Source: Geosiphon pyriformis (lineage: Eukaryota > Glomeromycota > Glomeromycetes > Archaeosporales > Geosiphonaceae). From it: DNA of 64,000 bases. Below are positions 23,901 to 35,480 of the stretch, one piece after another (positions within the stretch are counted from its first letter, which is position 1; each line of letters begins with the position of its first letter). The notes beneath the pieces were generated by a model, which was given only the letters and a program-made list of their open reading frames with translations, ran no database searches and was not told the DNA's origin. The stretch spans positions 6,604-70,603 of the forward strand of contig JAAOMT010000295.1 in assembly GCA_016748015.1 (NCBI GenBank). The letters run 5' to 3'. Both the position numbers and the translations under genes were made by a program.

Positions 23901-25199
23901 CAAATTTAAATTTGATGTTTTTAGCAATAATTTAGTTAATATTTGGATTTTACTGTTATTAAAAATAGTGCTGTTGTATATTTTAATAATTTTAGTGTTA
24001 AATTAAAGACCAAAATTTAAAATTTGTTATTTTTTACATTAATAAAACTTTATATAATTATATTAGCTTTAAATATAATACTTAGATTTATTTTATAAAT
24101 ATTTATATAGATAATTAAACTGTTATTAATATATATAAATTTGAGTTAACTTATTTAAAACCTGATTTTTGTAATAAATATTAATTTAATGTTTAAAAAT
24201 ATTCTAATATTTATAAAAACAAAATAGCTAATATTTTGTCTAATAAAATTATGAATTCTTTATATTGTTTGTTTTATAATATTTTAAATAAGTTTTTAGT
24301 TGTATTAAATAGTTTAGTTGTTTTAAAAAATATTAAAAATTTGTTTAACATATTTATAATATTATTAATTGTGTTTTTTAAAAAATTGTTCTAAATATTT
24401 AATTTGTTAATATTTTAATTATAAAAAATATTAATTGGTATTTAATATTATTGATTTGGCATTTAAATTTACATATATTAACTAAATATATTAGCAGAAT
24501 TAGTTAATATATGTACATATATTATAATAATTCTGTATAATAGATTGTTAATTATTATTAGAAAAAAACTTTATAATTTTTTATTTTTAAATATCAAATG
24601 TGTTTAATATAATAAAATAAAATTTAATTATATATTTTTTGTGTAAAAATTAATAATATTTAAAGAATTATTTTTTTGAATATTTTGATTATTGATAATT
24701 ATTGTTTAGTATTTTTATTATTTTTTTTAAAGTTACAATTATTATATAATTATGTTAAAAAAAATGACTTTATATAATTTTTTGTATAAGTGTTTTATTT
24801 TTAAAAATAATACAAAAATGTTTTAAATATCTTAATTAATATTAAGTATATTTATACTGAAATTATTGAATTTATTTAAGATTTAATTAATGTTTATAAA
24901 AAATATATATAATTATTATATGTTAAATACAAATTGAATTTAGAAAAAAGTATTTTAATAAATAAAAATAATAGTTTTTTTTGTAATATTAAAAATTTTG
25001 TTAATTTTTTGTTTAAAAGTGTTGTTTATTTATTAAGTATTTAAAAAAATGTTTTGTCTGCTTTCAGATTTTGTAAAAAATATCTTTTTTTGACAAAAAT
25101 ATATTTGTTATTATGAACATATAATATAGTTTTGATTGATCTAAACAATTGATTGCATGTAAAAAATACATAAATTATGTTTAGAAAAAAAAAGAATTG
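17926..25199. other. Very AT-rich gene-free block
   Basis: This is over 7 kb of extreme A/T richness with almost no CpG, no domain-bearing frame, and only short Leu/Ile/Lys/Asn-rich open frames such as 18420-18644. Words such as AGGTCAATAATT and AAATCAAGAATT at about 18900-18970 reappear in reverse at about 58195-58265 and in related form at about 19500-19545 and 56990-57040, suggesting heavily decayed dispersed repeats. Otherwise I see nothing. Confidence 0.6.
19222..19292 (+). repeat. Copy 1 of a short dispersed GC-richer motif (diverged)
   Basis: The motif contains GCGATCCATATCTAATG followed by GTGCGAGAATAGTCGTTGGT. It matches the motif at 35428-35480 (ACGATCCACGTCTAATGCG, GTGCGAAAATAGTCGGTGGG). 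Differences inside the shared core include CACGTC versus CATATC, that is C-to-T and G-to-A changes at CpG. This copy also carries extra bases between its two halves. It may be the end of a repeat family; its identity is unknown. Confidence 0.5.
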
Positions 25200-25322
25200 T
25201 TTTCTTGTCAATCTTCTGATTACAATGAAAGCAAAATTTTATTGAAGTTTTAATTAGTCTTTTTTCTCTTCTTCTTTGTTTTTTTTCTAATTATTTCTTC
25301 TGACTTTTCTTCTTTTGCTGCT

Positions 25323-27272
25323 ATAGATCCAGTAAGCACTTCTGCTGATAATTCTGGTACTGGTTTGGCTGGATTGGGAACTTGGTCTAGTGGTAAGAAA
25401 AAAGCTCATGTGGATAGTGTGTATTTCTATGGTCCATTATTTAAGAAGCCGAAAATGTCTGTAGCCAGTGAAGTAGTTAATTTGTCTGCTGGCTCTCTGA
25501 GCTTGGAAGATATTGGTAGTGCTGGTATTAAGCCTGTGGTGTCCTGAGGCAGCAAAGTTGGCAGTGTTTCTAGCAGTATAAGCAGTTTCTTAGATGTCAA
25601 AAATATAGAGAACATGGTTGCCGAAGAAACCAGTTACACTGAATCTGGTGAGAACAATAATATAGATGAAGTGATACCAAAAAAGACTCATACACAAACA
25701 TATGTGTTGGACAACCTACCAAAGAAGCTTTTATTTGAACAAGTGAGTGATGATAATATTAAGTTGGTGTTTCCAGCATTTAAATTTGTTGGATCCAATC
25801 AGCTGCCATCTGCCAAGTTATGTGTCTTGGAAAAACAATGTTTTGAGCCAGTAAAATTGTTTGCTTTGAATGTAGAATTGTCTGCTGTGTCTGGAAAGAC
25901 CAATAATAATAAGTTAATCTTAGTTAAAAAATTTTTTTATTGAATTAATGGTTTTGGAGGAGCTTCTACTTCTTTAAAATTTTTTGGAATTATTAGATCT
26001 TTTTTTATATCTGAATTGAGTCTAAAGAAAACTAGAGAATTAGCAATTCATGAGAAAATTGTAGTGAATGTTGATGTTAGACAGGTAAATAAACATTTGG
26101 ATTGGGTAATTGTTGTTAAGGAGATTCTGGTTGATCTTTCTAAATTGGCTGTAAAATTTGTTTTTTCTAAGTTTGAAAAGATTGTATCAATCAAGATGCA
26201 ACTGATTGGTCTGTGGCAGAAAGCTTTAGTGGAGTTTGAGTCATCTGAAATAGCTGATTTGGTCACAGCTAGATGGTCTGTTTTTATGAAAAAGGATTCT
26301 GTTTATGTGGCAAAAGCTGTTAATGATAAACAATTGTGAGTTTCTAGGGATTTATATTGGACATTGCTTTATACTTTTCCAGTTGATACAATAGCTTATG
26401 ATCTTTTTGATTTGTTGGAATCATATGGTGGGAAGACTTGTTTCATTGGCTGTAATCCCAGCTCATATATGTGCAATAGATGTGCAATAGTGTATTTTGT
26501 TGATAAGGCATCAAAATCAGCTGCTATTGGTTCTACTTTAGTGTTTAAGAGTGTGAATTTGCACTGGGCTGGTCTTTCTTTGGCCTGTTGTGCTCATTGC
26601 AAACAGTTTGGTCATATTTCTACAGAGTGTTTATTGGCTGAAAATTCTGGTGCTCATGCTAAGCAGATGGTAACTCCTCAGAATTAGGTCCATTTGGTCA
26701 ACATATATAAGAAGAAACAGGCACCAATTGTTTGCCCAGTCTTTTTTGGTAGGAAAACTTGGGCCCAGGTTGTTAGTAGTTCTTTCTTTCATGTGGTTTT
26801 ATCAAATCTTTTTGGTACTGGTTTATTTTTAAGTGCAAAACCTGTCTCATTGGTTTCTAATTCCCTTGGTAATTCTTGTTTAGTTAATCGATTGGCTCTT
26901 CTGAAATGCTTTTTGGAGCTTTTGACGGATCAAGTTTTAGTTATTATGAAGAAATTGAGCTTTGTGGAATTGGTGCCTCTGGCATTCAAACCTTGTGTCT
27001 CTTTTCTAGTTGTCCTTACACCCATTATGTCTAATTTGAACTCAGAAATGGCTTTGGATGATACACTGGCATCTTCTTCTCTCTCTCTTTCAGTTGTTGT
27101 TGCAGACTCAGTTGCTGATCTTAGTTTAAGTAGTTCTAAAGTTTTGACCACCAAGATGAGTAGATTAGAATCCAAAATAGTGGCTTTGGAAGTATCAGTT
27201 GAATCTGTTTTGGAAAGATTAGATTGTATGTGCTCTGGCTTAGGCTTGTTATCTTTTTTTCCTCCTCAATGA
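25323..27272 (+). pseudogene. LINE ORF1 (gag-like, CCHC zinc knuckle), nonsense-riddled
   Basis: One reading frame of about 650 codons runs from 25323 to 27272. The expected start is ATA-GAT-CCA-GTA at 25323. I infer that it was ATG, because the sequence that follows is already protein-like and no Met lies just upstream. In-frame stops sit at 25545 (TGA), 25941 (TGA), 26337 (TGA) and 26685 (TAG). All four downstream segments stay in the same frame, so there is no net indel. A retroviral-type zinc knuckle (CAHCKQFGHISTEC, C-x2-C-x4-H-x4-C) is encoded near 26590-26632, supporting RNA binding of the element transcript. An RRM-like segment (VIVVKEILVDLSKLAV...VFSKFEKIVSIKM) precedes it. The C-terminus is Ser/Leu-rich and ends at a TGA overlapping the ORF2 start (ATGA). 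At least the TGA at 26337 sits where Trp would be expected (KQL-stop-VSRDLYW). Confidence 0.8.
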
Positions 27273-30200
27273 GTAACTTTGTGTGGAAAATAGTAATGTG
27301 TAATATTCGAGATATCAATGTTTCTGCCAAGCAAAAGGACATTATCTGTTGGCATAGAAATTCTGAAAATTTGGTTTTGATAATTACAAAGACAAAGCTG
27401 AGGTCTAGCAACAGGCTTTGAATTAAGAATAAGTTTGATAGAATCAGGGTTTTTTTATCTGGATTGGACAAGAGTTTTCTTGGTGCTGGAGTCACAATTA
27501 TTATGAACATTTTACTAGCTCATCATGTTTATAAGATTTTTGAGGTGCCTGGTCAGCTCCTTTTGGTCAAGCTGTTATTTAAAAATAAACTTTCTGTGTC
27601 TATTTTGGGGCTTTATGTTGGGACATCTCTGGCTGTTCATTTTTTTCAAACCAATATTATCAATTCTATGATAGCAAAGACAGTTAATGAATCATTATTT
27701 GTGGTCTTGGATAGTAACTTCAATAAAGATGGCTCCCGAAGGTGTGCTAGTTTTAAAAAATGTCTAGATCTTGGTTTGATCAATTCCTTGGGTGGAAGTT
27801 TTCATGTCAAAATGCTCACATGAGTTAACTCTTGGGGCATGGCTAAGACTATTGATTTCTTGTTTATTTTTTCAAACTTGGTCAATGCTGTGGTGAATTG
27901 TGGGATGTTTAATGTTGATGAATTTTTTGATATTAATCATCAGGCCATTTTTGTATCTGTGGGTTTGGATGGACTTTTGAATATGTAGTTGAATTCTCTT
28001 TACAAGCAAGCAAATAAGAATCAGTAAAAGTTTGATTTTAAAGGTGCTGATAAGAATAAATAGAACAATTTCAAAGGTGCTATATTGGCCAATGCTACAA
28101 TGTTTTCAAATGAGTTTGTTACCTCTGCAAGATTTTCAAATTTGGATGTGATGTGGGATACTGTTTGCAAAATAATGGTTCTTTTAGCTAATGAAATATT
28201 TAAGAAAAAATGATTTAAGGGCTTTAATAATGTTTTCACCAAGAAATCTTTATGGTTTCACAAGTTAGAGCTCTTGGTTTCTAGGATTGTCAGAGCTTCA
28301 TGTGAGAAGTGTATTGTGAATTTTGATTCTCTTATGAGATGCTGGGTTTTTTTGGACAATGTTAAGACTTCAGTCATTCAGGATATTGTAAGCTCTGGTG
28401 CTGGCTCTGATTGTATTCATTCTGCTCTCTTTAGTGTTAGAAAGTCTTATTGCACTGCCAAGTTTGCTGAATCTCTAAGGGCTAAAGAAACAAACATCAG
28501 ATTAGCTATTAATAGAAGGATGGAAAGTTTTGATGTTAATAAAGGTCATACAATTAGAAGTGTGCTGGAGTGTCTTTTTTGCAAGATGTCATTCAACCAT
28601 CTGGTGGTTAATAATAAACTGATTCTGAAACCTGATTTGGTTAAGTCTAAAGTAGATGTGATCATAAAAGGTTGGACTAAGAAACACAAAGTAGTAGATA
28701 ATATCTCTGGTAACTGGTGCTGTCAATATTAATCACTGGAGTATGTTTTCGATAAGGCTTTTTCTGGTGTTATGAATTCAATTAGATTTAATAAGTTGGT
28801 TGGAGTGGTTTCTGATCTGCCTGATAACAAAGCTGTTGGTCTCTTAGGTGTGTCAAATGAGCTTTGGAAACATTGTGATAAGTCAGTTTTGGATATGCTT
28901 TTGGTGCTTTTGAATTCTTGTTTGTTTAGTAAATTTGTGCTAAGCTCTTAAAAAAAGACTTAGGTCTCAATGATTCCCAAACCATATGAGTGGGAGGGTG
29001 TTTTGACAAATACCCATCCTATTGCTTTAATTAAAATTGCTCACAAAATTCTTTCCAAAATTTTCTCTGACAGGATTTTTTTGGCATGCAACACTTTTGA
29101 TGTTCTTCATGAGAACAATTTTTTGGTTTTAAAGGGTACATTGACTCAGTCTCTTATTTTTGCTATTGATTCAGTTGTTAAGAATGCTTTGAAAAAAGAC
29201 CAGAAGCTTTGGTTGGTTTTACAAGACATGCATAAGGCATATGATTTAGTTGGCTGGGAACATCTTGAGAAAGGTTTAATCAGGATCAAAATGTGTAGCA
29301 AGTTCATTTGATTTTTTGGTAATATTTATAGAGATTGCACCAACAGAGTAATGACAGATTTTGGTTTGACAAATGATTATTATGTGCATGATAGTTTGGA
29401 TTAAGGAGAGATGTTTTTCTCCCTTCTGTAGTGTATATTTTATGACCCTTTATTGTATAAAGTCAAGCATCAGAAGAATATATGTGGATATAGATTGAAT
29501 TTTCATTTTATTTCCAAAAGTAGTCATGCTGAATTTCAGGCTGGGCTTTTTTCATTTTTTGCTGCTGGTGCTTTCATTAATGATACAATTTGGGTTGGTA
29601 GCAGTCAGAGGGCTATTCAACACATTCTTAATATTGTTAGTGAGTTTTTTCAGATTAATGACATTTCTATTAATAATAATAAGATGGTGGCCATTTCCAT
29701 CAACAGCAGAATCAGCAATTCTTCTCTTTTTATCAGTGATTCGCCTATCTCTATTGCCAAAAAGGATGAGTCTTATCAGTATCTGGGTATTTTTCCTTCA
29801 ACTTAGGATCTTTTAAAGCCTAGTTTGGCTAAGATGTATTCAGATATTCGTTTTTTTACCAATCTGGTCCTGAGGAAAGCTGTTTCAGATAAGCAATTCT
29901 TGTATTTGGTATCAGCAGTTCTTTATCCTATTGTCAATTATAGGACTCAGTTTAGCTTTGTTCCTGTTAGTATGTGCAATAAATGGGATGCTCTAATTTA
30001 TAGAGACTTGAAACTTAAGTCTGGTTTGCCTCTTGACTTTCCTAATAATATAATATACTATTTTTTATTTTATGATCTAAAGTCTTTCTTGCAAATTCAA
30101 TCTGAAAGTAAAATTGCTTTACTTGTTAGCTTTGTAAACTCTGGTGGGATTTTGGGTTATTTGTTCTTTCACCAGTCGCATAACTTATAAGTTCACTGTT

Positions 30201-31937
30201 GGCACTCTGTTCATCTATTGGTCTTTTCGGTTCATATTTGTATTAGTGTCTCTAATAATTTTCTATTAGGCATGATTCATATTCTTCTTAATTGTGATTT
30301 ATCTCTGAGTAGTTCTTTGGCCAATTTTTTTCAGTTTCGTGATGAAGTGTTCATGTCAGTTGTTCTAGATGAATTAAAGTTTGTCAAGTTTCTCTTTTCT
30401 CTTCAGTAGTATAGTATTGCTTTTGTGAAACAACTTTGTGATCATCATGGTGCTGTTTTTGATTGGTACACTTTTAAGTAGTGGAAAAGATTGGACCCCC
30501 GTGGCTTTGTTCTGGAATGGTTTAAGCTATCTGTTGTATTTCTTAATAATGTAACTTTGTTTCCGACTCAACTCTTGGCTGTATATGATAGTGGTTCTTT
30601 GAACATTCTTGGGTCTAATAACTTTGTGTCTATTTGTGATTATCTTTCGCAGATTAATACTAGTGTTTTGTCTGTATATATGGATGGATCTTTGAAGAAT
30701 CTGAGCACAGCTAGCTGTAAAGCTAGTGCTGCTGTCTTTTTTGAGGACATTGATTTGGGTTTAGGTGTTGGTATATTAGGTTTGATGTTTTCTACTCTGG
30801 CTGAATTGCAAGCTATTGTATTGGCTTTGGAATGTGTTCTCTCATCTAGTTCTATTTGCTTGTTTTCAGATAGTCAATCTGTTTTAGATGCTTACAGATC
30901 AGAATTGGGTCTGGTGTGTCCTGATTTTCATAATCAGTGTTGGGTTGAGTGTTGACATATTGTTAATATTATCCGTGGTAAGAATTTGAGGATTAGTTAG
31001 CATAAGATAAAAGATCATTCTGGTGTTTTGGGAAATGAACACGCTGACATGATTACTGGTGCCGCCTCTCTTTTAGATTGATGTCTTCCTTTTCACTTGA
31101 ATGAACACTTTATTGTAGCTAATTATGGTATAGTTTCTGACAATTCTAAGCACTTTGTGCATGATATTTATCATTCCATATATCATGTGTATTGGAAAGT
31201 TGGTTTTGGTTCAAAGTTCTTAAGAAGTGGTTTACTTTCTAATGTTGACTAGATTCACTTTTCATTGGTGTGGCATCCTGATTTGCACATGGCTACTGGC
31301 TTTACCAGCTGATTGTTAGCAAATGTGTGCACATACTTTATGAAGGCTTTATATCATTGTTTGCCTATTGCCATTCAAAAGCATTTTTATTATAGACTTT
31401 ATCCCAGTGTATTGTGCTTATCTTGTGGTGACATAGAAGTATCAGATCATGCATTCTCTTGTAGAGTTAACAAGTATGCTCACCATTAGTTGTTAGATTC
31501 TCACATGGACTTTTGAAAGGCACTTTCTGGCTTTGCCTATTCTTTTTCATGTGTATTGCAGCTGTTGTTATTCTGTACTTTTAGTTTTTCTGTGTTTATG
31601 GCTCTCTTCAAGGGTTTTGTTTTTGATGGTTGGTTTGGCGAAGCTGTTTCTGTTTTTTGTGATCTCAAGGTTGCTGGTATGGAGGTTATTAAATTTGTAT
31701 ATTCTTTCAATATGGCTTTTAGAGATAATATATGGTTGGTTTGTGCTAAGCACTACGTCTATATGGAAAAAAATGGTTTAATTTCTCTTGATGGTTTGGT
31801 GCCTGTCTTAATTTTTGGTTTGACTTCGAGGTTTTCTGTTGGTATATTAAGACTGTTCGGCATTGCTGATGCTTTTGGTATATATTTTGGTTTTTTCGGA
31901 TATTAATGGTTTAATATCTGTTTATATTACTGCATAG
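27269..31937 (+). pseudogene. LINE ORF2 (endonuclease, reverse transcriptase, RNase H), nonsense-riddled
   Basis: A single frame runs from the ATG at 27269 to about 31900, interrupted by about 23 stop codons by my count (for example TGA 27419, 27821, 28211, 29309, 30953, 31079, 31310, 31514; TAG 27986, 28061, 28961, 29429, 30407, 30998, 31250, 31487). The first true frameshift I see lies in a T-run near 31890, after which the frame ending SVYITA at the TAG of 31935-31937 appears. Domains in order: endonuclease (MCNIRDINV at the start; VVLDSNFNKDGS; INH near 27932-27940); reverse transcriptase (HPIALIKIAHKILSKI, LQDMHKAYD, and FIND at 29573-29584 where FxDD is expected); RNase H (YMDGS, AELQAIVLALE, FSDSQ, HSGVLGNEHAD). 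Two catalytic Asp positions read Asn (AAT). Missense, nonsense and lost-catalytic changes all point to a dead copy. Confidence 0.85.
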
Positions 31938-32070
31938 TGTTGTTTTGATTGGCCTGAATGGCTGGTCATATGTAGAAAGTGCATGATTCACACTTAGTTT
32001 AGATTATTTCTTTGATGTATAGCACTAGACTGTATTTGGACTTCACTCATTAAATAATAATAATAAAAAA

Positions 32071-33971
32071 ATTATGTTTATTTTAGAATATTTATTGTTG
32101 TATTATAATAAATAGTGATTGGGTTTTATTTATTAAATAAATAAAAAACATATGTGGTTAAAAGAATTGTTTTTTGTTCTTTTTTTAATATTATTTTTAA
32201 TAATAATTTATTTATAAACATTAAATTTTTTCTATCTGTTATAAAATACTCAAAGTTATATTTTACCAATTTAAAATACAGTTTTGTTAATCTTATAAAA
32301 CAAGTAGATAAATTAATAAAAAATTAAATATATTTATGTTAAGATTTTTTTAGTCTTATTTTAAATATAAATTATTAATAATTTTTTTTAAAGAAAATTA
32401 AATAAAATATAAACAATCTTGATTTGTCTTTAAAACTTAGTAAATTACTATTTTAATAGCTAATTTAATATAAAAAAATAACAATTTTGCTAAGCAAAAA
32501 GCTATTGTAAAATAATATAAAAATATAAACAATTCTATTTTAATTAATATAGAAACCAAGCTTAAAAAAATTTCTATTCTTGATTAAAAACAAATTTAAA
32601 AAAGTAAAATTGTTTATTTAGAAAAAAAATTGGTTTTTCGAGTTTAGATATGGCTTTAATTATTAAAAATAACCTAATTAAACATGTATATAAAGTTTTT
32701 AAAATAGTTAACTAATTAATTTTAGTTAAGTTTTTATTTAAGAAAAAATTATTAATTTGTTTGGACTTTATGTTAAAGTTTTATTAAACAATATATATTT
32801 TAAGCTATAATTATTAATAAAATAATAGTCAAAATGCTTATTAAAAGTTTTTTGTATAAAAAAAATTTCAATAAAAATGAGAAACATTTTTATTTTTATT
32901 TATAATAAACTAATTTTTTTATATAATACTTTTATATATTTTTAATATTTAATTTAACATTAATTTTATCATAAAAACTACTTATTTTACTATTTCAAAA
33001 TATAAGTTTCTTAAAAAACACCCCAAAAATATTTATTTTTATATTCAAATTACTAATAAAAGTTTTTAATACAAACATAATAACACCAAACATTTTGGCT
33101 TTTTTATTAAACTTGTCAAATTTACAGTTTATTATGTTTTTTTTAACATTAAAATGAGTTCACTTTTTGTCTTTTTTTGGTCATGTTTATGTCCAGTTTT
33201 TTAAACAAGAATGTATTAAAAAAAATAATCTAAGAAGAAAAAAGCATTAAGATATATCTTTAATTTCTTTTTGTTTTCTTTGCGATCTGAAAATTAATAA
33301 AAGAAAGAATTTTTTTATAATTGTTTAGTATTTTTTTATTTGCTTTTAAGACATTTTTTATACTCAAAACTATTATAAATTATTTTGTAAATTCTGTTTT
33401 ATATATTAAAACCACTGTTTTATTTGAGATATTTTTTAATACTCTTGTTAATAAAAAGTTTAAATCTAGATTAAATTTTTTGAATTTTGGTTGTAAGATT
33501 TAATTATTTAGTAAAGATAATAATTAAACTTGATAACTTTTTATTAGCTATTCAAAACAATTTACTATTAAGTTAAATATCTAACTTTTTTAAAAAAATT
33601 TAGATTAATAATATTGCCAATTTGGTTGTTGATTTGTTAAATTAAAAGTAATAAATAATATATATGTTAGATAACAATACAATAAAAAACAAAACGAATT
33701 CTTTTATAAGTAATAAAATATTTAATAAGCTAATAGTTTTCAAATTTCAAATTATATTTAGCAAAAAAGGTATTTAATTGTAAATATATAAGGTTGTTTA
33801 AAATAGTAACTATTTAAATTATTATTTAAGCAAAATAGATACACAGAACATATTTTTAAATTTAATTCAAAATAATTTTAATTTAAGTAATTAGTTATAA
33901 ATTGTTTTTAATATAATTCATATTTAATGTATAATAATAGGATTGTATAAAAATAGTTTGTAATTAAATAA
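32071..33971. other. AT-rich stretch between LINE and kinase relic, no gene seen
   Basis: This has the same extreme AT composition as 18-25 kb. The 60-codon frame at 33321-33503 is Phe/Ile/Lys-rich and not convincing. Nothing else is visible. Confidence 0.55.
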
Positions 33972-35200
33972 CTAACCTTTAGAAAAATCAACCATCTGCG
34001 CAGTTAAAAGACGACTTGAATAAACTGCTCCTGGATGAATTGTTACTGTTGTCATTTTTGTTGTTGTAGAGCCGTTCTTCAACATTTCTTCTACGTATTT
34101 ATCTGACTTCTAAATTCGGAATTCGTGTACAAAAGTTTATACAACTCGTCTATGAGTTCTCTGGTATTAGGATGATTCTCAGGATTAGGATCCCAACACT
34201 TTAGGATTACCAGCCTTAGTAAAATTTTTCTCCTCTTAAAACTTCCGGTGAAATGTATTTGAATCACTCCATATGTCTTTTTTTCTTTCGCATCTTTACC
34301 TCTTGTTGTAGGTTGACATAATCCGAGGTCTCCAATATTCACTTCATATGTTGCTAGTTGTAGGATGTTGCCCAAGTGTAGGTCATGATGAATCATAGCA
34401 GAAGAATGAATTGAATCAAGTCCATAAGCTATTCTCTCTGCGATCATTAATTTTTATATTCCCAATTAGTAGAATGAAAATTTGTTGATAAATATTTTCG
34501 CATATGTCCATGTTCGGCAAACTCCATCACAATTCTATACTCGGGTGTTTTAGCGTTTTGCGTAATCCCAAATATTGAAGAGATATAATATGAGTAGTTA
34601 CCGTTATTATTAATAAACATAGCTCTTTGAATATTTAAATATCAACACAGTGTAAAAAAGTAAATAGATAATATATACGGTAAATAAATAATAGGTAAAT
34701 ATGAATTAAATATAAAAAAATATAAATTTAACTAATAATAGTTTGTTTACCTCTTTAAACACTTCTGAACTGTTAGTTTTTATAATTTTTATTGCTTACT
34801 TCTCTGTCTTTTTCTTCTCTTTTATATTCCACCTTTCATATTCCATTTCACCATGATATTTTTATACTCAATAGATCAATTAATCCATTAGCCCCATGTT
34901 GCTTTATAAATTATACCGAATCCTCCTCTAGCAATTTCGTTGATATTCGACAAAAGCTCCCATGGAATCCATTCATACCTCCATTTTTATTATAGTGATT
35001 AGGTGGAATATAAATTAGATTCTTAATTATTTCATCCACTTCGTTATTGCCGCTTGAAAAGTTGTGGTAAATTTTTTCAAGAAATATGAGCATGTAGCGC
35101 AGTCATTCAATTCATTTCTTAGAATATTATCTTGACACACTGAAGATTCGTTACAATCATGAGTATACGGACGATTTCTTTTGATTTCTTTATTTCCCAT
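33972..35200 (-). pseudogene. Protein-kinase pseudogene (fungal TKL-like expansion)
   Basis: The N-terminus starts MGNKEIKRNRP at 35200 and continues CNESSVCQDNILRNELND, a signature I associate with the large Rhizophagus kinase family. Then, in shifting frames, come a VDEIIKN segment; WIPWELLSNINEIARGGFG with the glycine loop; AIKIIKTN with the ATP-binding Lys (about 34775-34790); a possible intron after EVFKE (GTAAAC); IVMEFAEHG hinge-like residues; IHHDLHLGNIL (catalytic loop, HRD changed to HHD); IGDLGLCQPTT (DFG-type loop as DLG); and CWDPNPENHPNTREL (subdomain XI). A typical tail (VYSSRLL, stop at 33972) follows in another frame. The activation-segment end (SPEVLRGEK) is out of frame with its neighbours. 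Subdomains between it and CWDPNP are missing, and an extra base separates YK from MIAERIA. Multiple frameshifts plus an internal deletion make it non-functional. Confidence 0.8.
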
Positions 35201-35427
35201 GGGTGTGAATAAGTGCGGATAAAATGGGAATAGGTTATTATTGGAATGTTGATAAATTAAAGGTTTTCTTTGAAAAGTTTTTATTTATGTTGTTTCTATA
35301 GTCTAAACAAATCAATTTATTAACAAATTTGAGTAGCCCTGGTATACAAAAAGTTTGCAATTGTCTCATCGTATTGTTGGCTAAAATGACTAGTTCAATT
35401 TGTTTGTAGAACAATAACCGTAACGCA

Positions 35428-35480
35428 CAGTTGCGCACGATCCACGTCTAATGCGTCGTGCGAAAATAGTCGGTGGGTCT
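35428..35480 (+). repeat. Copy 2 of a short dispersed GC-richer motif
   Basis: GCGCACGATCCACGTCTAAT is followed by GCGTCGTGCGAAAATAGTCG. The better-preserved copy contains an imperfect inverted pair around CACGATCC...CGTCGTGCG. It pairs with the diverged copy at 19222-19292. The two lie either side of the LINE and kinase relic, about 16 kb apart and in the same orientation. Confidence 0.5.

Larger units (their letters stand above)
25200..32070 (+). mobile_element. Decayed non-LTR retrotransposon (LINE) with RNase H, two ORFs, TAA-repeat tail
   Basis: The layout is a 5' pyrimidine-rich leader (about 25255-25322), ORF1 with a CCHC zinc knuckle, ORF2 with apurinic-type endonuclease, reverse transcriptase and RNase H, a short 3' untranslated end, and a tail of TAA units (about 32050-32064) running into A. 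This order fits RNase H-bearing fungal LINE clades (I/Tad-like); the exact clade is not determined. Both ORFs carry many in-frame TGA/TAG/TAA codons, yet the reading frame is otherwise continuous until the last 40 or so codons. GC content is much higher than in the flanks, and CpG is rare. It is inactive as it stands. No target-site duplication could be identified in the AT-rich flanks, so both boundaries, especially the 5' one, are approximate. Confidence 0.85.

Noticed and set aside
29526-29816. Second plus-strand frame inside the LINE reverse transcriptase
   Set aside because: It is an off-frame shadow; the RT motifs lie in the frame of 29453-29806.
25323-31937. Alternative genetic code (TGA read as Trp) or a mitochondrial origin of the LINE region
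   Set aside because: TAA and TAG stops are just as frequent in the same frame, catalytic Asp codons are also mutated, and nearby intact genes end with TGA. Mutation explains all three.
35428-35480. Possible tRNA or structured RNA gene at the GC-richer motif
   Set aside because: There is an imperfect inverted pair, but no cloverleaf, no TPsiC-type GGTTCGAATCC box, and the second copy at 19.2 kb disrupts the pairing.
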